A stretch of DNA of 64,000 bases from Oscillospiraceae bacterium (GCA_017506735.1 JAFVMW010000048.1:1-64000), one strand, 5' to 3'. Positions 32,396 to 41,857 are shown, counted from the stretch's first letter. Notes: a model not told the origin generated them from the sequence alone. Numbers and translations: made by a program.

Positions 32396-33238
32396 ATGCC
32401 CATCCATCTCAACGACGAAACCGCCCTTGCCCTGATCCCGGAGCGAAACCCGGACTCCCACAAGGGAGATTACGGAAAAATTCTGCTGCTCTGCGGCAGC
32501 CGGGGCTTCACCGGAGCCGCGGCTCTGGCAGCCCTGGGCGCGCTGCGCAGCGGTGCCGGACTGGTGTACCTGGGGGTGCCGGAGAGCATCTATGCCATCG
32601 AAGCGGTGAAGCTGACCGAGCCGGTGGTGATGCCCCTGCCGGACCGGGAGGGAATGCTGTCAGAGGAAGCGATAGAGCCCATCCGGACCCTGCTGCCTAA
32701 AATGGACGCAGTCCTCTTCGGCTGCGGCAGCGGCCTGGGCCAGGGGCCGGAGGCAGTGCTGAAAATGCTTCTGACGGAGGCTCAATGCCCTCTGATCCTG
32801 GATGCTGATGGCATAACCCTGGTTTCCCGGCATAAGGATATTCTGCGGGACAGACAGTACCCCACCATTCTCACGCCCCACGAAGGGGAGCTGGCCCGGC
32901 TGGCTCCTCCTGCCGGGGAACGGGTGGCTTCTTCGGAGGCCTTTGCCCGGGAGCTGGGGGCGATTCTGCTGCGGAAGGGCCACCGGACGGTGATCACCGA
33001 CGGATATAAAACTTATGTCAACCAATCCGGCAATCCCGGCATGGCGGTGGGGGGCAGCGGCGATGTGCTGGCAGGAATCATCCTGTCTTTCCTGGGCCAG
33101 AAGGTGCCGCCCCTCCAGGCTGCCGCCTGCGGTGCCTGGTTCCACGGACGAGCCGGGGATCTGGCGGCTGAAAAGCTGGGGATGCGCGGCCTGCTTCCCA
33201 CGGATATGGTGGTAGTTCTGCCCCGACTTCTGAAATAA
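32396..33238 (+). CDS. nnrD: ADP-dependent NAD(P)H-hydrate dehydratase
   Basis: A 280-residue YjeF C-terminal (ribokinase-like) enzyme that repairs hydrated NADH and NADPH using ADP. Motifs are KGDYGKILLLCGSRGFTGAAALAALGALRSGAGLV at the N-terminus, LDADGITL, TPHEGELARL and GGSGDVLAGIILSFLGQ with the catalytic Asp. The N-terminal epimerase domain (NnrE) found in many bacteria is missing, so the epimerase must be elsewhere. GAAAGGGG precedes ATG 32396. It is followed by a lipoprotein gene after 12 bp. Confidence 0.92.
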   Translation: MPIHLNDETALALIPERNPDSHKGDYGKILLLCGSRGFTGAAALAALGALRSGAGLVYLGVPESIYAIEAVKLTEPVVMPLPDREGMLSEEAIEPIRTLLPKMDAVLFGCGSGLGQGPEAVLKMLLTEAQCPLILDADGITLVSRHKDILRDRQYPTILTPHEGELARLAPPAGERVASSEAFARELGAILLRKGHRTVITDGYKTYVNQSGNPGMAVGGSGDVLAGIILSFLGQKVPPLQAAACGAWFHGRAGDLAAEKLGMRGLLPTDMVVVLPRLLK

Positions 33239-33250
33239 GGTGGATGCAAT

Positions 33251-33808
33251 GTGAAAAAATATCTGTGCCTGACGGCCCTGCTGCTGGTGCTGCCGGGCTG
33301 CGCGCTGGATCAGGGGGAGTTGGATCAGGCTCTTGCCTTCCGGCAGACGCTGACGGACGCGGAGCGAATCTGCTTTGACGTGGGAATCACCGCCGACTAC
33401 GGCGACCGGGTGGAGCGGTTCACCCTCCGGTGTGATACAGACCAGGAGGGTGCTATGAGCTTTACCGTACTCCATCCGGCGGAAATCTCCGGAATCACCG
33501 GCTCCGTCACAGGGCAGCAGGGAAGCCTGACCTTTGAGGATACGGTTCTGGCCTTCCCACTGCTTGCTCAGGACCGGCTCAGTCCAGTGTCCGGCCCCTG
33601 GGTGCTGGTGCAGGCGCTGAAGGAAGGTTACATAACATCCTGCGCCCGGGAAGGGGAGTTCCTGCGTCTGACCGTGAACGACAGCTATGACGCGGACCCT
33701 CTGACCCTGGAAATCTGGATTCGGGAGAATACAGTTACCGCCGCGGAGATCGGCTGGCGTGGGATGCGGCAGATGACGATGGAGATCGATAATTTCTCGT
33801 TGGTGTAG
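33251..33808 (+). CDS. Small lipoprotein of unknown function
   Basis: A 185-residue protein with a lipoprotein signal peptide: VKKYLCLTALLLVLPGC, lipobox LPGC with Cys at 17. The mature part has a beta-rich layout (SVTGQQGSLTFEDTVLAF, LTLEIWIRENTVTAAEIGW) recalling LolA-like outer-layer carriers, but this is weak. It starts with GTG after GGTGGATG. In Bacillus the related context is lipoprotein-alr-mazEF; here mazF follows after about 130 bp and alr is missing. Confidence 0.75.
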   Translation: MKKYLCLTALLLVLPGCALDQGELDQALAFRQTLTDAERICFDVGITADYGDRVERFTLRCDTDQEGAMSFTVLHPAEISGITGSVTGQQGSLTFEDTVLAFPLLAQDRLSPVSGPWVLVQALKEGYITSCAREGEFLRLTVNDSYDADPLTLEIWIRENTVTAAEIGWRGMRQMTMEIDNFSLV

Positions 33809-33939
33809 AAACCTGGGAGAAACCGGCATAGGATGGTTCACGCAGTATAATTTCCGTGTGACGTGGGAAAATAACCCTGGCCGCGTTACATAGGAAATTT
33901 GGTAGCGCCGGTTAGTTTTCTCTCGGAGCGTGAAGCAAT

Positions 33940-34299
33940 ATGGACAGCAATGTTAAACGGGGCGATATTTTCTATGCGGATCTGAGCCCGGTGGTGGGCA
34001 GCGAGCAGGGGGGTACCCGGCCAGTGCTCATTGTCCAGAACGATACGGGCAACCGTCATTCTCCCACGGTCATCGCCGCAGCCATCACCAGCCAGACCGG
34101 AAAGGCCCGGCTTCCCACCCACATCAACATTGCCGGAGGCAGTGTGGGACTGAGCCGGGACTCGGTGATTCTGTTGGAGCAGATCCGTACCATCGACAAA
34201 CGGCGGCTGAAGGAACACATGGGCAGGCTGGACGAACAGCAGATGTCCCAGGTGGACAACGCCATCGCCGTCAGCTTCGGCCTTCGCGGGCCCACCTGA
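33940..34299 (+). CDS. mazF: MazF/PemK family endoribonuclease toxin
   Basis: A 119-residue MazF/NdoA homologue that cuts single-stranded mRNA at short motifs. Family blocks are [31 protein letters not shown] (5-35), [20 protein letters not shown] and [22 protein letters not shown], with the catalytic Arg and Thr (GGTRPV, ITSQ). ATG 33940 follows GGAGCGTGAAG. No mazE-like antitoxin gene is seen in the 130 bp upstream, so either the antitoxin is distant or activity is limited otherwise; solitary chromosomal MazF is common in Clostridia. Confidence 0.92.
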   Translation: MDSNVKRGDIFYADLSPVVGSEQGGTRPVLIVQNDTGNRHSPTVIAAAITSQTGKARLPTHINIAGGSVGLSRDSVILLEQIRTIDKRRLKEHMGRLDEQQMSQVDNAIAVSFGLRGPT

Positions 34300-34313
34300 A
34301 CCAATACGGAAAA

Positions 34314-34340
34314 CTGCCGGGATGCAGCGCATCCCGGCAG
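34314..34340 (+). terminator. Hairpin after mazF
   Basis: CTGCCGGGATG/CATCCCGGCAG stem with a 5-nt loop; there is no strong T run, so it may be weak or act as an mRNA 3' border. Confidence 0.6.
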
Positions 34341-34432
34341 AAAACTTAAGATCTTAAATTTACATAATATCTGGAAATATCCGGATAGTCGTGCTACAAT
34401 GATTCCACCTGAGAAACAGAGAGGTGTTGAAT

Positions 34433-36163
34433 ATGAAAAGAATTCTGTCAGCGGTGCTGGTGCTGGCACTGCTGATGACTCTGGCTCCCATTGGGGCTTC
34501 CGCGGCGGAGGAGTCAAAGCTGGCTGCTCTGACCTTTGATGACGGCCCGGACCCCCGGGATACGCCGGTGCTGCTGGACGGCCTTGCCCAGCGCGGGGTG
34601 AGCGTGACCTTCTTCCTTCTTGGCCAGTGGGCCCAGTGGTATCCGGCGGTTGCCCGGAGGGCCTTTGAGGAGGGCCACGAGATCGGCTGCCACTCCTGGG
34701 ATCACCCGGAGCTTACCGGACTGACGGAAAACCAGGTCCGCGACCAGTTTGAAAAAAGCTACCAGGTGCTGGATTCCTTCTGCGGTGAAAACGCGGATTA
34801 TCTGGTTCGTGTGCCCTACGGCAGCTATAACAGCATGGTCCGGCAAACCATCGGCAGACCTCTGATCCAGTGGAATGTGGACACCCGGGACTGGGAGTCC
34901 CTGAACGCCTACAGCGTCCGGGATGCTATCTTAAGGGACATCCGGGACGGAGCCATTATCCTGCTTCACGACATCCACAGAACCAGCGTGGAAGGCGTGC
35001 TGATGGCTATTGACATCCTGCTGGAGGAGGGCTGGGAGTTTGTCACCGTCAGTGAGCTTTACCGCCGCAGAGGGGTGGAGATGATCGACGGCGCCATTCA
35101 TTACAATTGCCGTTCCACGGGCGTAGACCTGGGCCCCATCCCGGCACCCACCTTCTCTTGCCGTCAGACAGCCGAAGGCGTGGAGGTGACCATTGCTTCT
35201 GAATCCGACGCGCCGGTTTACTATACCACCGACGGCTCCTGGCCCAACGGCGACAGCCCGGTGTACACAGGCCCCTTCCTGGCGGAGGACTATTCCGCTG
35301 TCCGGGCGGTGGCGGCCTATAAGATCAACGGCAGCCGCTCTGCTACGGTCAGCCCCCGGCCCTGGGAGTTTCCCCTGGAGAACCCGGAAATCCGGATGGA
35401 GGGCAGCACCCTGGTGGTGACTGCTCCGGACCCGGAGGCGGAGCTGTACTATACCCTGGACGGCACCGACGCAGGGCCTGACAGTCCCCGGTATGACAGT
35501 CCTCTGGAGCTCACCGGCGGCTGCACCATCCACGCCTTTGCCTGGAAGGACGGACGGGCCAGCGGTCAGACGGTGCGGTATCTCTCCGCCCGGGGCATTC
35601 TGTCCGCGGACCTGGACCCTGGTGCCTGGTATTTTGAGGATATGGATTACCTTGCCTCCATTGGGCTGCTGAACGGCGTTGGCGGCGGTATGTTTGCCCC
35701 CGGCGGCAGTCTGACCCGTGGAATGCTGGTGGCCCTGCTGCTGCGCTGCTCCGGCGAAAGCCTGGGCCAGTGGACCCAGGAAAGCGGCTTTGCCGATGTG
35801 GATCCCGGCGCCTGGTATGCCGAAGCCGTGGAGTGGGCCTGGCGCAGCGGCATCGTCAGCGGTCGGTCGGATACAGTATTCGACCCCAACGGACCCATCA
35901 CCCGGCAGGAGCTGTGCTGTGTAATCCACAGGTTCCTGGCCTGGATGGAAAATCCTCTGCCCGAGGGAACGGGAATGGCCGCCCAGTATTCAGACGCTGA
36001 TACCATTGCCCCCTGGGCCATGGAAAGCGTGGAAGCCATGACCGCCGCCGGACTGATCCGGGGCATCGGCGATTCCATGGCCCCCAACGGCCAGGCCAAC
36101 CGGGCCCAGGTGGCGACGATCCTGGTCAGAATGCTTGCCTACCGGGCGGACGATCCTGCATAA
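34433..36163 (+). CDS. S-layer-anchored polysaccharide deacetylase
   Basis: A 576-residue exported protein. Signal peptide 1-24 (ending ASAA), then a NodB polysaccharide deacetylase domain (about 28-215): LTFDDGPDPRD (the catalytic DD), HEIGCHSWDHPEL (metal His pair), RVPYGSYN and LLHDIHRTS. Residues about 235-385 hold two chitobiase-like modules (PVYYTTDGSWPNGDSPVYTGPF and ELYYTLDGTDAGPDSPRYDSP). Three SLH repeats (about 400-570; FADVDPGAWYAEAVEWAWRSGIVSG) would bind secondary cell wall polymer. It likely removes acetyl or N-acetyl groups from wall sugars outside the cell. It stands alone. Confidence 0.92.
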   Translation: MKRILSAVLVLALLMTLAPIGASAAEESKLAALTFDDGPDPRDTPVLLDGLAQRGVSVTFFLLGQWAQWYPAVARRAFEEGHEIGCHSWDHPELTGLTENQVRDQFEKSYQVLDSFCGENADYLVRVPYGSYNSMVRQTIGRPLIQWNVDTRDWESLNAYSVRDAILRDIRDGAIILLHDIHRTSVEGVLMAIDILLEEGWEFVTVSELYRRRGVEMIDGAIHYNCRSTGVDLGPIPAPTFSCRQTAEGVEVTIASESDAPVYYTTDGSWPNGDSPVYTGPFLAEDYSAVRAVAAYKINGSRSATVSPRPWEFPLENPEIRMEGSTLVVTAPDPEAELYYTLDGTDAGPDSPRYDSPLELTGGCTIHAFAWKDGRASGQTVRYLSARGILSADLDPGAWYFEDMDYLASIGLLNGVGGGMFAPGGSLTRGMLVALLLRCSGESLGQWTQESGFADVDPGAWYAEAVEWAWRSGIVSGRSDTVFDPNGPITRQELCCVIHRFLAWMENPLPEGTGMAAQYSDADTIAPWAMESVEAMTAAGLIRGIGDSMAPNGQANRAQVATILVRMLAYRADDPA

Positions 36164-36176
36164 TTCCATACAAACT

Positions 36177-36208
36177 GGGCCTGCTGCGAAATGAACCGCA
36201 GCAGGCCC
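36177..36208. terminator. Terminator between convergent genes
   Basis: GGGCCTGCTGCG/CGCAGCAGGCCC perfect 12-bp stem with an 8-nt loop. Confidence 0.85.
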
Positions 36209-36212
36209 TGAG

Positions 36213-37862
36213 TTATTCTGTTGTATCGGTTCCGGGGTCACGGGGTTCTCGCAGTCTGGTGACTTCCATCCAGTAATGGGGCTTGTTCAGATCAAGGGTC
36301 ATCTCCGTGATGCCATTTTCCAGATCAAAGTCATAATTCTGGTTCACATACAAATGGGAGATCTTGATCCGGTCCCAGTTGGAAATGCGGACCGTCTGCT
36401 CCGTATACCGCAGATTGCTGCCCAGGGTGGTACACAGGTCATAGGCATCCGGCGTACCGTTGTTGTCGTGGCTCTTGTACTGAGGCCGGTTCACAACGAA
36501 CTCCACCGTTTCTCCAGCCGGAACAGTAACTTCCAGGGTGTCATAGAAGACACGCTCCTGTTCATAGACGGAATAAGCCACCGCGGAAATGACCTGGAAC
36601 CGGGAGGCCTGGGAGATGTCCCGGATGCCCATATCGTACAAAAGCTCGGCGGTAAGGGCCATGATCACATCCAGATCCTCCGGAGGGATCCCAAAGGATT
36701 CACCAAAGACCTCGGATTCGGCGATGCTGGTTCCGGTATCGGCTCCGTCCGGATCAGCAGCGATGATCAGACGGAGGATTTCGCCAAGGGTGGATTCATA
36801 CTTTTCCAGGGTACAGCCTACGCCATCTATGGGCTCTGTTCCGCCATTGTTGCCAAAGCCGCCTTTGTAACCCTGCAGGCGGTAGCTGTCCAGATCCTTT
36901 CCCATCACGATGAGGTACGAGGGCTGCTCCATCAGGTCTGGCTCCCGATGGATCCTGCGCTGGTAGAAGTAGATCCCGGTTTCTTCATATTGGTTTGTGC
37001 TGTAGACCACACTGCCCGGGCGGATATATAGGTTATTGCTGCCGACCATATCGTCCGGGTCGACGACCAGACCGCTGCTCAGATGGTCGGTAAAGAGTGC
37101 CGTCTGCTCCGGGTCATATTCAAACTCGATCCGCAGGCAGGGAAACTCCACATAGGGGTCGGACTGATTGGTAAAATCGGAAAGCCGATATACCGTCACC
37201 GGAATGTCCAGAACCGCAGGCTCGTCCATGGCCCGGGCGTAATAGCTGCCATCGGACAGAAGGGCCGCGTACTCCAGATAAGACTGCAATTCTTCGGTAT
37301 CCACATATTCGGGCCTATAGGTGCCGCTGGCAGGGCCTGGATAGCTCGTCGGTGTCACCGGTTCTCCGTTGAGGGTATAGCAGGGGAACTGATCCTTCAG
37401 GATCAGTCTGCTGATGTAGGGGTACACCAGAGTAACGGTTTGGGGCTGATCCGACCCGTTGGTCAGGGTATAGGAATCCACCACATTGGCATAGCCGTCC
37501 TGGGTTGTCCAGTGACCGTCCCGATCATACGGGGAAAAATCGTATTCCACCCGTCTGACTGCCGTAATTTCCGGGCAAGCTTCCCCAAGAGTCAGGGGAA
37601 GCAGGGGACCTGTGTATCGGAGATAGTTCAGCTGTTCCGACGGCTTTTCGTAATCCGGGCCGTAGGTCGGTTCCGGCTGTTCGCCGTGGGCACCTAAATC
37701 CAAACCCTGAAACGGAACGGACAGTACCATCAGCGCCATGGCCAGAAAGGCGCATAGGGCAAGGGGCTTAAGCCAGAATGGAAATGACCGCTTTTTCTCC
37801 GCCTCCGCGATGTATTCCTCATCGACATCGCCAATGGCATCCAATAATTCTTCCTGTGTCAT
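36213..37862 (-). CDS. Membrane-anchored protein partner of the sigma factor
   Basis: A 549-residue protein. A short cytosolic part (MTQEELLDAIGDVDEEYIAEAEKK) precedes a single transmembrane span (about 30-50), then a large extracellular region rich in Tyr and beta structure. This is the shape of anti-sigma factors of the DUF4179 group found after ECF-like sigma genes in Clostridia. Its ATG overlaps the sigma stop as ATGA, so the two are made together and it probably holds the sigma factor at the membrane. No ligand can be named. Confidence 0.75.
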   Translation of the reverse strand: MTQEELLDAIGDVDEEYIAEAEKKRSFPFWLKPLALCAFLAMALMVLSVPFQGLDLGAHGEQPEPTYGPDYEKPSEQLNYLRYTGPLLPLTLGEACPEITAVRRVEYDFSPYDRDGHWTTQDGYANVVDSYTLTNGSDQPQTVTLVYPYISRLILKDQFPCYTLNGEPVTPTSYPGPASGTYRPEYVDTEELQSYLEYAALLSDGSYYARAMDEPAVLDIPVTVYRLSDFTNQSDPYVEFPCLRIEFEYDPEQTALFTDHLSSGLVVDPDDMVGSNNLYIRPGSVVYSTNQYEETGIYFYQRRIHREPDLMEQPSYLIVMGKDLDSYRLQGYKGGFGNNGGTEPIDGVGCTLEKYESTLGEILRLIIAADPDGADTGTSIAESEVFGESFGIPPEDLDVIMALTAELLYDMGIRDISQASRFQVISAVAYSVYEQERVFYDTLEVTVPAGETVEFVVNRPQYKSHDNNGTPDAYDLCTTLGSNLRYTEQTVRISNWDRIKISHLYVNQNYDFDLENGITEMTLDLNKPHYWMEVTRLREPRDPGTDTTE

Positions 37863-38416
37863 GCATATCCCTCCTCTGCCAAAAATGCCCGAAGCCTGCC
37901 TCTGATCCGGTGTAGCATGGACGTTGTCTTGCTCCGGGAAAAGTCAAACCGGGCAGAAATATCATCGATGGAGTCCAGATACCAGTACCGGCGCAGAAAT
38001 ACCTTCCGCTCAATAACACTCAGGCCGCCGAGGAACCGGTTCAGCGCCCGGACAAGCTCCATCCGGTCAAACTCGGACTCCACGGTCCGGCTGTCCGGGA
38101 TACAGTCTCCAAGCTCCTCCAGGGCCAGCGGAATTTCTCCGCCGCCCCGCTTGGCCCGGTGTTTGCTCCGCCAGCGGTCAATGGAAATCCGCCGGGTGAT
38201 CTTCCCAAGGAAGGCGGACAGCACCTTGGGCCGGGTGGGGGGAATGGTGTTCCATGCGTCCAGATAGGTGTCGCTGACGCATTCATCGGTGTCTTCTTTG
38301 TTTTGCAGGATGTTATATGCGATGGAATTGCAGTAGGGGCCGTATTTGGCATCGGTTTCAGCAATGGCGATCTCCAGACGGTCCCAGTACAGGCGGATGA
38401 TCTGTTCGTCTTCCAC
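37859..38416 (-). CDS. ECF-type RNA polymerase sigma factor
   Basis: A 185-residue sigma-70 family factor. Region 2 covers IIRLYWDRLEIAIAETDAKYGPYCNSIAYNIL...DTYLDAWNTIPP; region 4 is at about 120-185 (LSVIERKVFLRRYWYLDSIDDISARFDFSRSKTTSMLHRIRGRLRAFL). The start is read as GTG 38416 because AAGGAGG lies at 38422-38428 and the family begins with EDEQII; the longer frame to 38479 has no ribosome-binding site. It is coupled to the membrane protein that follows. Target promoters cannot be seen. Confidence 0.87.
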   Translation of the reverse strand: MEDEQIIRLYWDRLEIAIAETDAKYGPYCNSIAYNILQNKEDTDECVSDTYLDAWNTIPPTRPKVLSAFLGKITRRISIDRWRSKHRAKRGGGEIPLALEELGDCIPDSRTVESEFDRMELVRALNRFLGGLSVIERKVFLRRYWYLDSIDDISARFDFSRSKTTSMLHRIRGRLRAFLAEEGYA

Positions 38417-38557
38417 AGGCACACCTCCTTGTGTTTCTTCTTCATCTATCCAGTCGCTGTTTTCCAGGGGATGTTGCATAAATTGTGTAATTTATTTCAG
38501 TATAATTCGGATCGCATCCTTTGACAAGCTCCGGCTGGGTTCCAAAGGTTAAAAAAG

Positions 38558-38593
38558 AGGTGCGCTGTTTCGCTTTTTGCGTTACAGCGCACC
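38558..38593 (-). terminator. Terminator after glnS
   Basis: AGGTGCGCTGT/ACAGCGCACCT stem with a T run on the minus strand (CTTTTTTAAC). Confidence 0.88.
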
Positions 38594-38608
38594 TATTGTG
38601 CAGTTTGA

Positions 38609-40288
38609 TTACTTGCCGGGCTTGAAGGAATCCTTCAGGCTGACGCTGCGGTTGAACACCAGATGGTCGGGGGCAGAGTCCTTGCTGTCGGGGCAGAAGT
38701 AGCCCAGACGCATGAACTGGAAGCTTTCGGGGGCCTTGGCCTCGGCCAGAGAAGCCTCCACCTTACAGCCGGTGAGAACCTCCAGGGAATTGGGGTTCAG
38801 ACAGGCCAGGTAATCCTTGCCTGCGGCATCGGGATCGGCATCGCTGAACAGATTGTCGTACTGACGGACCTCGGCATCCACGGCGGTTTCGGCATCCACC
38901 CAGTGGATGGTAGCGCCCTTGACCTTCCGGCCGTCGGCAGGATCGCCGCCCCGGGACTCGGGATCGTAGGTGGCCAGAACTTCCACCACGTTGCCGTTCT
39001 CGTCGGTGACGCAGCCGGTGCACTTGATCAGGTAAGCACCCTTCAGACGGCACTCGGGGCCATTGGGGTACAGACGCTTGTACTTGGGAATGGGCTGAGC
39101 CAGGAAGTCGTCGGCTTCGATCCACAGGTTTCTGGAGAAGGTGACCTCACGGGTGCCGTCCTCGGGACGGTTGGGGTTGTTCTCCACCACCATGGACTCA
39201 CTCTGGCCCTCGGGGTAGTTGGTGATGGTCAGCTTCACAGGCTTCAGCACGGCCATGACACGCTTGGCGGTTTCGTTCAGATCCTCTCTCAGGCAGAACT
39301 CCAGGAAGGCATAGGGAATGGTGTTGGGGCTCTTGGCAACGCCCACACGCTCGCAGAAATTCCGGATGGAAGCAGGGGTGTAGCCACGGCGGCGCAGGCC
39401 GCAGAGGGTGGGCATCCGGGGATCGTCCCAGCCGGACACCACGCCGGTCTCCACCAGATTTCTCAGCTTCCGCTTACTCAGCACGGTGTGGTCAATGCCA
39501 AGTCTTGCGAACTCAATCTGACGGGGGGTGTGGGGGACGGACACATTTTCCACCACCCAGTTGTACAGGGGACGGTGGTTCTCAAACTCCAGAGAGCAGA
39601 GGCTGTGGGTGATGCCCTCCAGGGCGTCCTGGATGGGATGGGCGAAGTCGTACATGGGATAGATGCACCACTTGTCGCCCTGGCGGTGATGGTGCATATG
39701 GCGGATGCGGTAGATGACGGGGTCGCGCATATTGAAGTTGCCGGAGGCCAGGTCGATCTTGGCTCTCAGGGTGTACTTGTTGTCCTCAAACTCGCCGGCA
39801 CGCATTCTTTCGAACAGGTCCAGGCTCTCCTCCATGGGACGGTCACGCCAGGGGGAAACGGCAGGGGTATTCACATCGCCCCGGTTTTCCTTGAACTGCT
39901 CGGGGGTCAGCTCGCAGACGTAAGCCAGACCTTTCTTGATCAGCTCCACGGCGTACTCGTAGTCCTTCTCAAAGTAGTCAGAACCATAGAAGAACCGGTC
40001 GCCCCAGTCGAAGCCCAGCCAGTGGATATCCTCCTTGATGGCCTCCACGAACTCCACATCCTCCTTGGTGGGGTTGGTGTCGTCCATCCGCAGGTTGCAG
40101 ATGCCGCCGAACTTCTCAGCGGTGCCGAAGTCGATGGTCAGAGCTTTGCAGTGACCGATGTGCAGATAGCCGTTGGGCTCCGGCGGAAAACGGGTGTGGA
40201 CCGTCTGACCGGCGTAGCGGCCGCCCTCGGCAATGTCCTCTTCAATGAAGCTGTGGATGAAATTTTTGCTTTCCATGATCTCAGCCAT
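38609..40288 (-). CDS. glnS: Glutaminyl-tRNA synthetase
   Basis: A 559-residue class I synthetase charging tRNA-Gln. TRFPPEPNGYLHIGHCKAL has the HIGH motif (about 35-38), and MDDTNPTKEDVEFVEAIKEDIHWLGFDWG and DHTVLSKRKLRNLV contain the KMSKS equivalent (VLSKRK). The C-terminal beta-barrel anticodon part includes VVENNPNRPEDGTREV. The gene is complete and ends in a terminator. Many Clostridia use GatCAB to make Gln-tRNA instead, so a GlnRS here could point to acquisition or a shared route. The start is at MAEIMES because of AGAGAGG upstream. Confidence 0.96.
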   Translation of the reverse strand: MAEIMESKNFIHSFIEEDIAEGGRYAGQTVHTRFPPEPNGYLHIGHCKALTIDFGTAEKFGGICNLRMDDTNPTKEDVEFVEAIKEDIHWLGFDWGDRFFYGSDYFEKDYEYAVELIKKGLAYVCELTPEQFKENRGDVNTPAVSPWRDRPMEESLDLFERMRAGEFEDNKYTLRAKIDLASGNFNMRDPVIYRIRHMHHHRQGDKWCIYPMYDFAHPIQDALEGITHSLCSLEFENHRPLYNWVVENVSVPHTPRQIEFARLGIDHTVLSKRKLRNLVETGVVSGWDDPRMPTLCGLRRRGYTPASIRNFCERVGVAKSPNTIPYAFLEFCLREDLNETAKRVMAVLKPVKLTITNYPEGQSESMVVENNPNRPEDGTREVTFSRNLWIEADDFLAQPIPKYKRLYPNGPECRLKGAYLIKCTGCVTDENGNVVEVLATYDPESRGGDPADGRKVKGATIHWVDAETAVDAEVRQYDNLFSDADPDAAGKDYLACLNPNSLEVLTGCKVEASLAEAKAPESFQFMRLGYFCPDSKDSAPDHLVFNRSVSLKDSFKPGK

Positions 40289-40518
40289 TATCAAAACATC
40301 CTCTCTTAGTGGAATGGAATCAAATCCAGAATAGATGAATTATAACGCACATGACGGGATTTATCAACCTTTATTTTCAGTTTTTCCCGGTGCCGCAGGC
40401 GCGGTGCCGGGAAATATGAAAAAACCGAAAACATTTTCCGATTTTGAGAAAAATGTGGTTGTCAATTGGCCTGACTTACGTTAAAATAGGAAAGGATATG
40501 AGAAAGGAGTGGTTTCAA

Positions 40519-41241
40519 TTGTCTGAAGTACAGTACAAGAGAGTGCTTCTGAAGGTCAGCGGCGAGGCCCTGGCCGGAGAAGCCCACAGAGGTTTGAATT
40601 TTGAGATCGTCAACGGCCTTTGCCGGGACATCAGGGCCTGCGTGGAGCTGGGTGTTCAGGTTGGTCTGGTCATCGGCGCGGGTAATTTCTGGAGAGGCGT
40701 GAAGGACGGCGCTGACAAGATGCAGCGCAGCCATGCCGACGCCATGGGTATGCTGGGCACCGTGATGAACGCCATCGCCGTGGCAGACGCTCTGGAAAAG
40801 CACGGTGTGGACGCACGGGTTCTCAGCGCTGTGGAAATGAATAAATTTGCCGAATACTTCACCCGTGACACCGCGGAGCGGTACTTAAACGATGGCAAGG
40901 TGGTTCTGTTCGCCGCTGGCACCGGCAATCCCTATTTCTCCACCGATACCGGCGCAGTGCTCCGGGGTGTGGAGATCGAGGCCGATGCCATCCTGATGGC
41001 AAAGAACATCGATGCCATCTATTCCGCGGATCCCAAAAAGGACCCCAATGCCGTCCGTTATACCCAGCTGACCTATTCTGAGGCCCTGGCAAAGAACCTG
41101 AAGGCCACCGATATCACTGCCATGGCCCTGGCCATGGACAATGACAAGACCATGGTCTGCTTCGGTCTGGACGAAGAAAACAGCATCCTGCGCGTGGTTC
41201 GCGGCGAACAGATCGGAACCACCGTGAAGAACAAATTTTAA
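40519..41241 (+). CDS. pyrH: UMP kinase
   Basis: A 240-residue hexameric UMP kinase of the amino acid kinase fold, making UDP. Motifs are RVLLKVSGEALAGEAHRGLN, GVQVGLVIGAGNFWRGVKDGADKMQRSHADAMGMLGTVMNAIAVAD, and FFAAGTGNPYFSTDTGAVLR-like sequence (VVLFAAGTGNPYFSTDTGAVLRG). Start is a TTG at 40519 with GAAAGGAG nine bases before; the upstream ATGs lack one. It is coupled to frr after 13 bp. This pair is standard in bacteria. Confidence 0.96.
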   Translation: MSEVQYKRVLLKVSGEALAGEAHRGLNFEIVNGLCRDIRACVELGVQVGLVIGAGNFWRGVKDGADKMQRSHADAMGMLGTVMNAIAVADALEKHGVDARVLSAVEMNKFAEYFTRDTAERYLNDGKVVLFAAGTGNPYFSTDTGAVLRGVEIEADAILMAKNIDAIYSADPKKDPNAVRYTQLTYSEALAKNLKATDITAMALAMDNDKTMVCFGLDEENSILRVVRGEQIGTTVKNKF

Positions 41242-41254
41242 GGAGGACAATACA

Positions 41255-41809
41255 ATGGCTGTGGATTTTAAGGAATACGGCAGAAGAATGGACAAGGCTC
41301 TGGAGCACCTGCAGGATGAGTTCGGCGCTGTCCGTGCCGGCCGTGCCAATGCAAAGGTTCTGGACCGCATTACCGTTGAATATTATGGTTCCGAGACTCC
41401 CCTGAACGGTGTCGCAACCATTTCTTCCCCCGACGCACGTACTCTGGTGATCTCCCCCTGGGACACCAAGCTGCTCAAGGACATTCAGAAGGCCATCCAG
41501 ACCAGCGACCTGGGCATCAACCCCCAGAACGACGGCCGTGTGATCCGTCTGACCTTCCCCCAGCTCACCGAGGATCGCCGTAAGGAGCTGGTCAAGCAGG
41601 TCAAGAAGTACGCTGAAGAGTCCAAGGTTGCCATGCGCAACATCCGCCGCGACGGCATGGACTATGTCAAGAAGCTGAAGAAGAACAGCGAGATCACCGA
41701 GGATGACCAGAAGAAGGCAGAGAAGGACCTGCAGGATCTGCTGGACAAGAACATCAAGAAGGTGGATGCTGCTCTGGCCGCCAAGGAAAAGGAACTGATG
41801 GCGATCTGA
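41255..41809 (+). CDS. frr: Ribosome recycling factor
   Basis: A 184-residue protein that splits post-termination ribosomes with EF-G. Visible blocks are FGAVRAGRANAKVLDRITVEYYGSETPLNGVATISSPDARTLVISPWD and IRLTFPQLTEDRRKELVKQVKKYAEESKVAMRNIRRD. The three-helix bundle with an inserted beta domain is full length. AAGGAGG precedes the ATG. A terminator follows, which ends the pyrH-frr unit before uppS. Confidence 0.97.
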   Translation: MAVDFKEYGRRMDKALEHLQDEFGAVRAGRANAKVLDRITVEYYGSETPLNGVATISSPDARTLVISPWDTKLLKDIQKAIQTSDLGINPQNDGRVIRLTFPQLTEDRRKELVKQVKKYAEESKVAMRNIRRDGMDYVKKLKKNSEITEDDQKKAEKDLQDLLDKNIKKVDAALAAKEKELMAI

Positions 41810-41828
41810 GATACGGATCAGTCAAGCA

Positions 41829-41857
41829 CAAGGGGCGCACCGCGCCCCTTGTTTTTC
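41829..41857 (+). terminator. Terminator after frr
   Basis: CAAGGGGCGC/GCGCCCCTTG stem and a TTTTTC tail. Confidence 0.9.
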
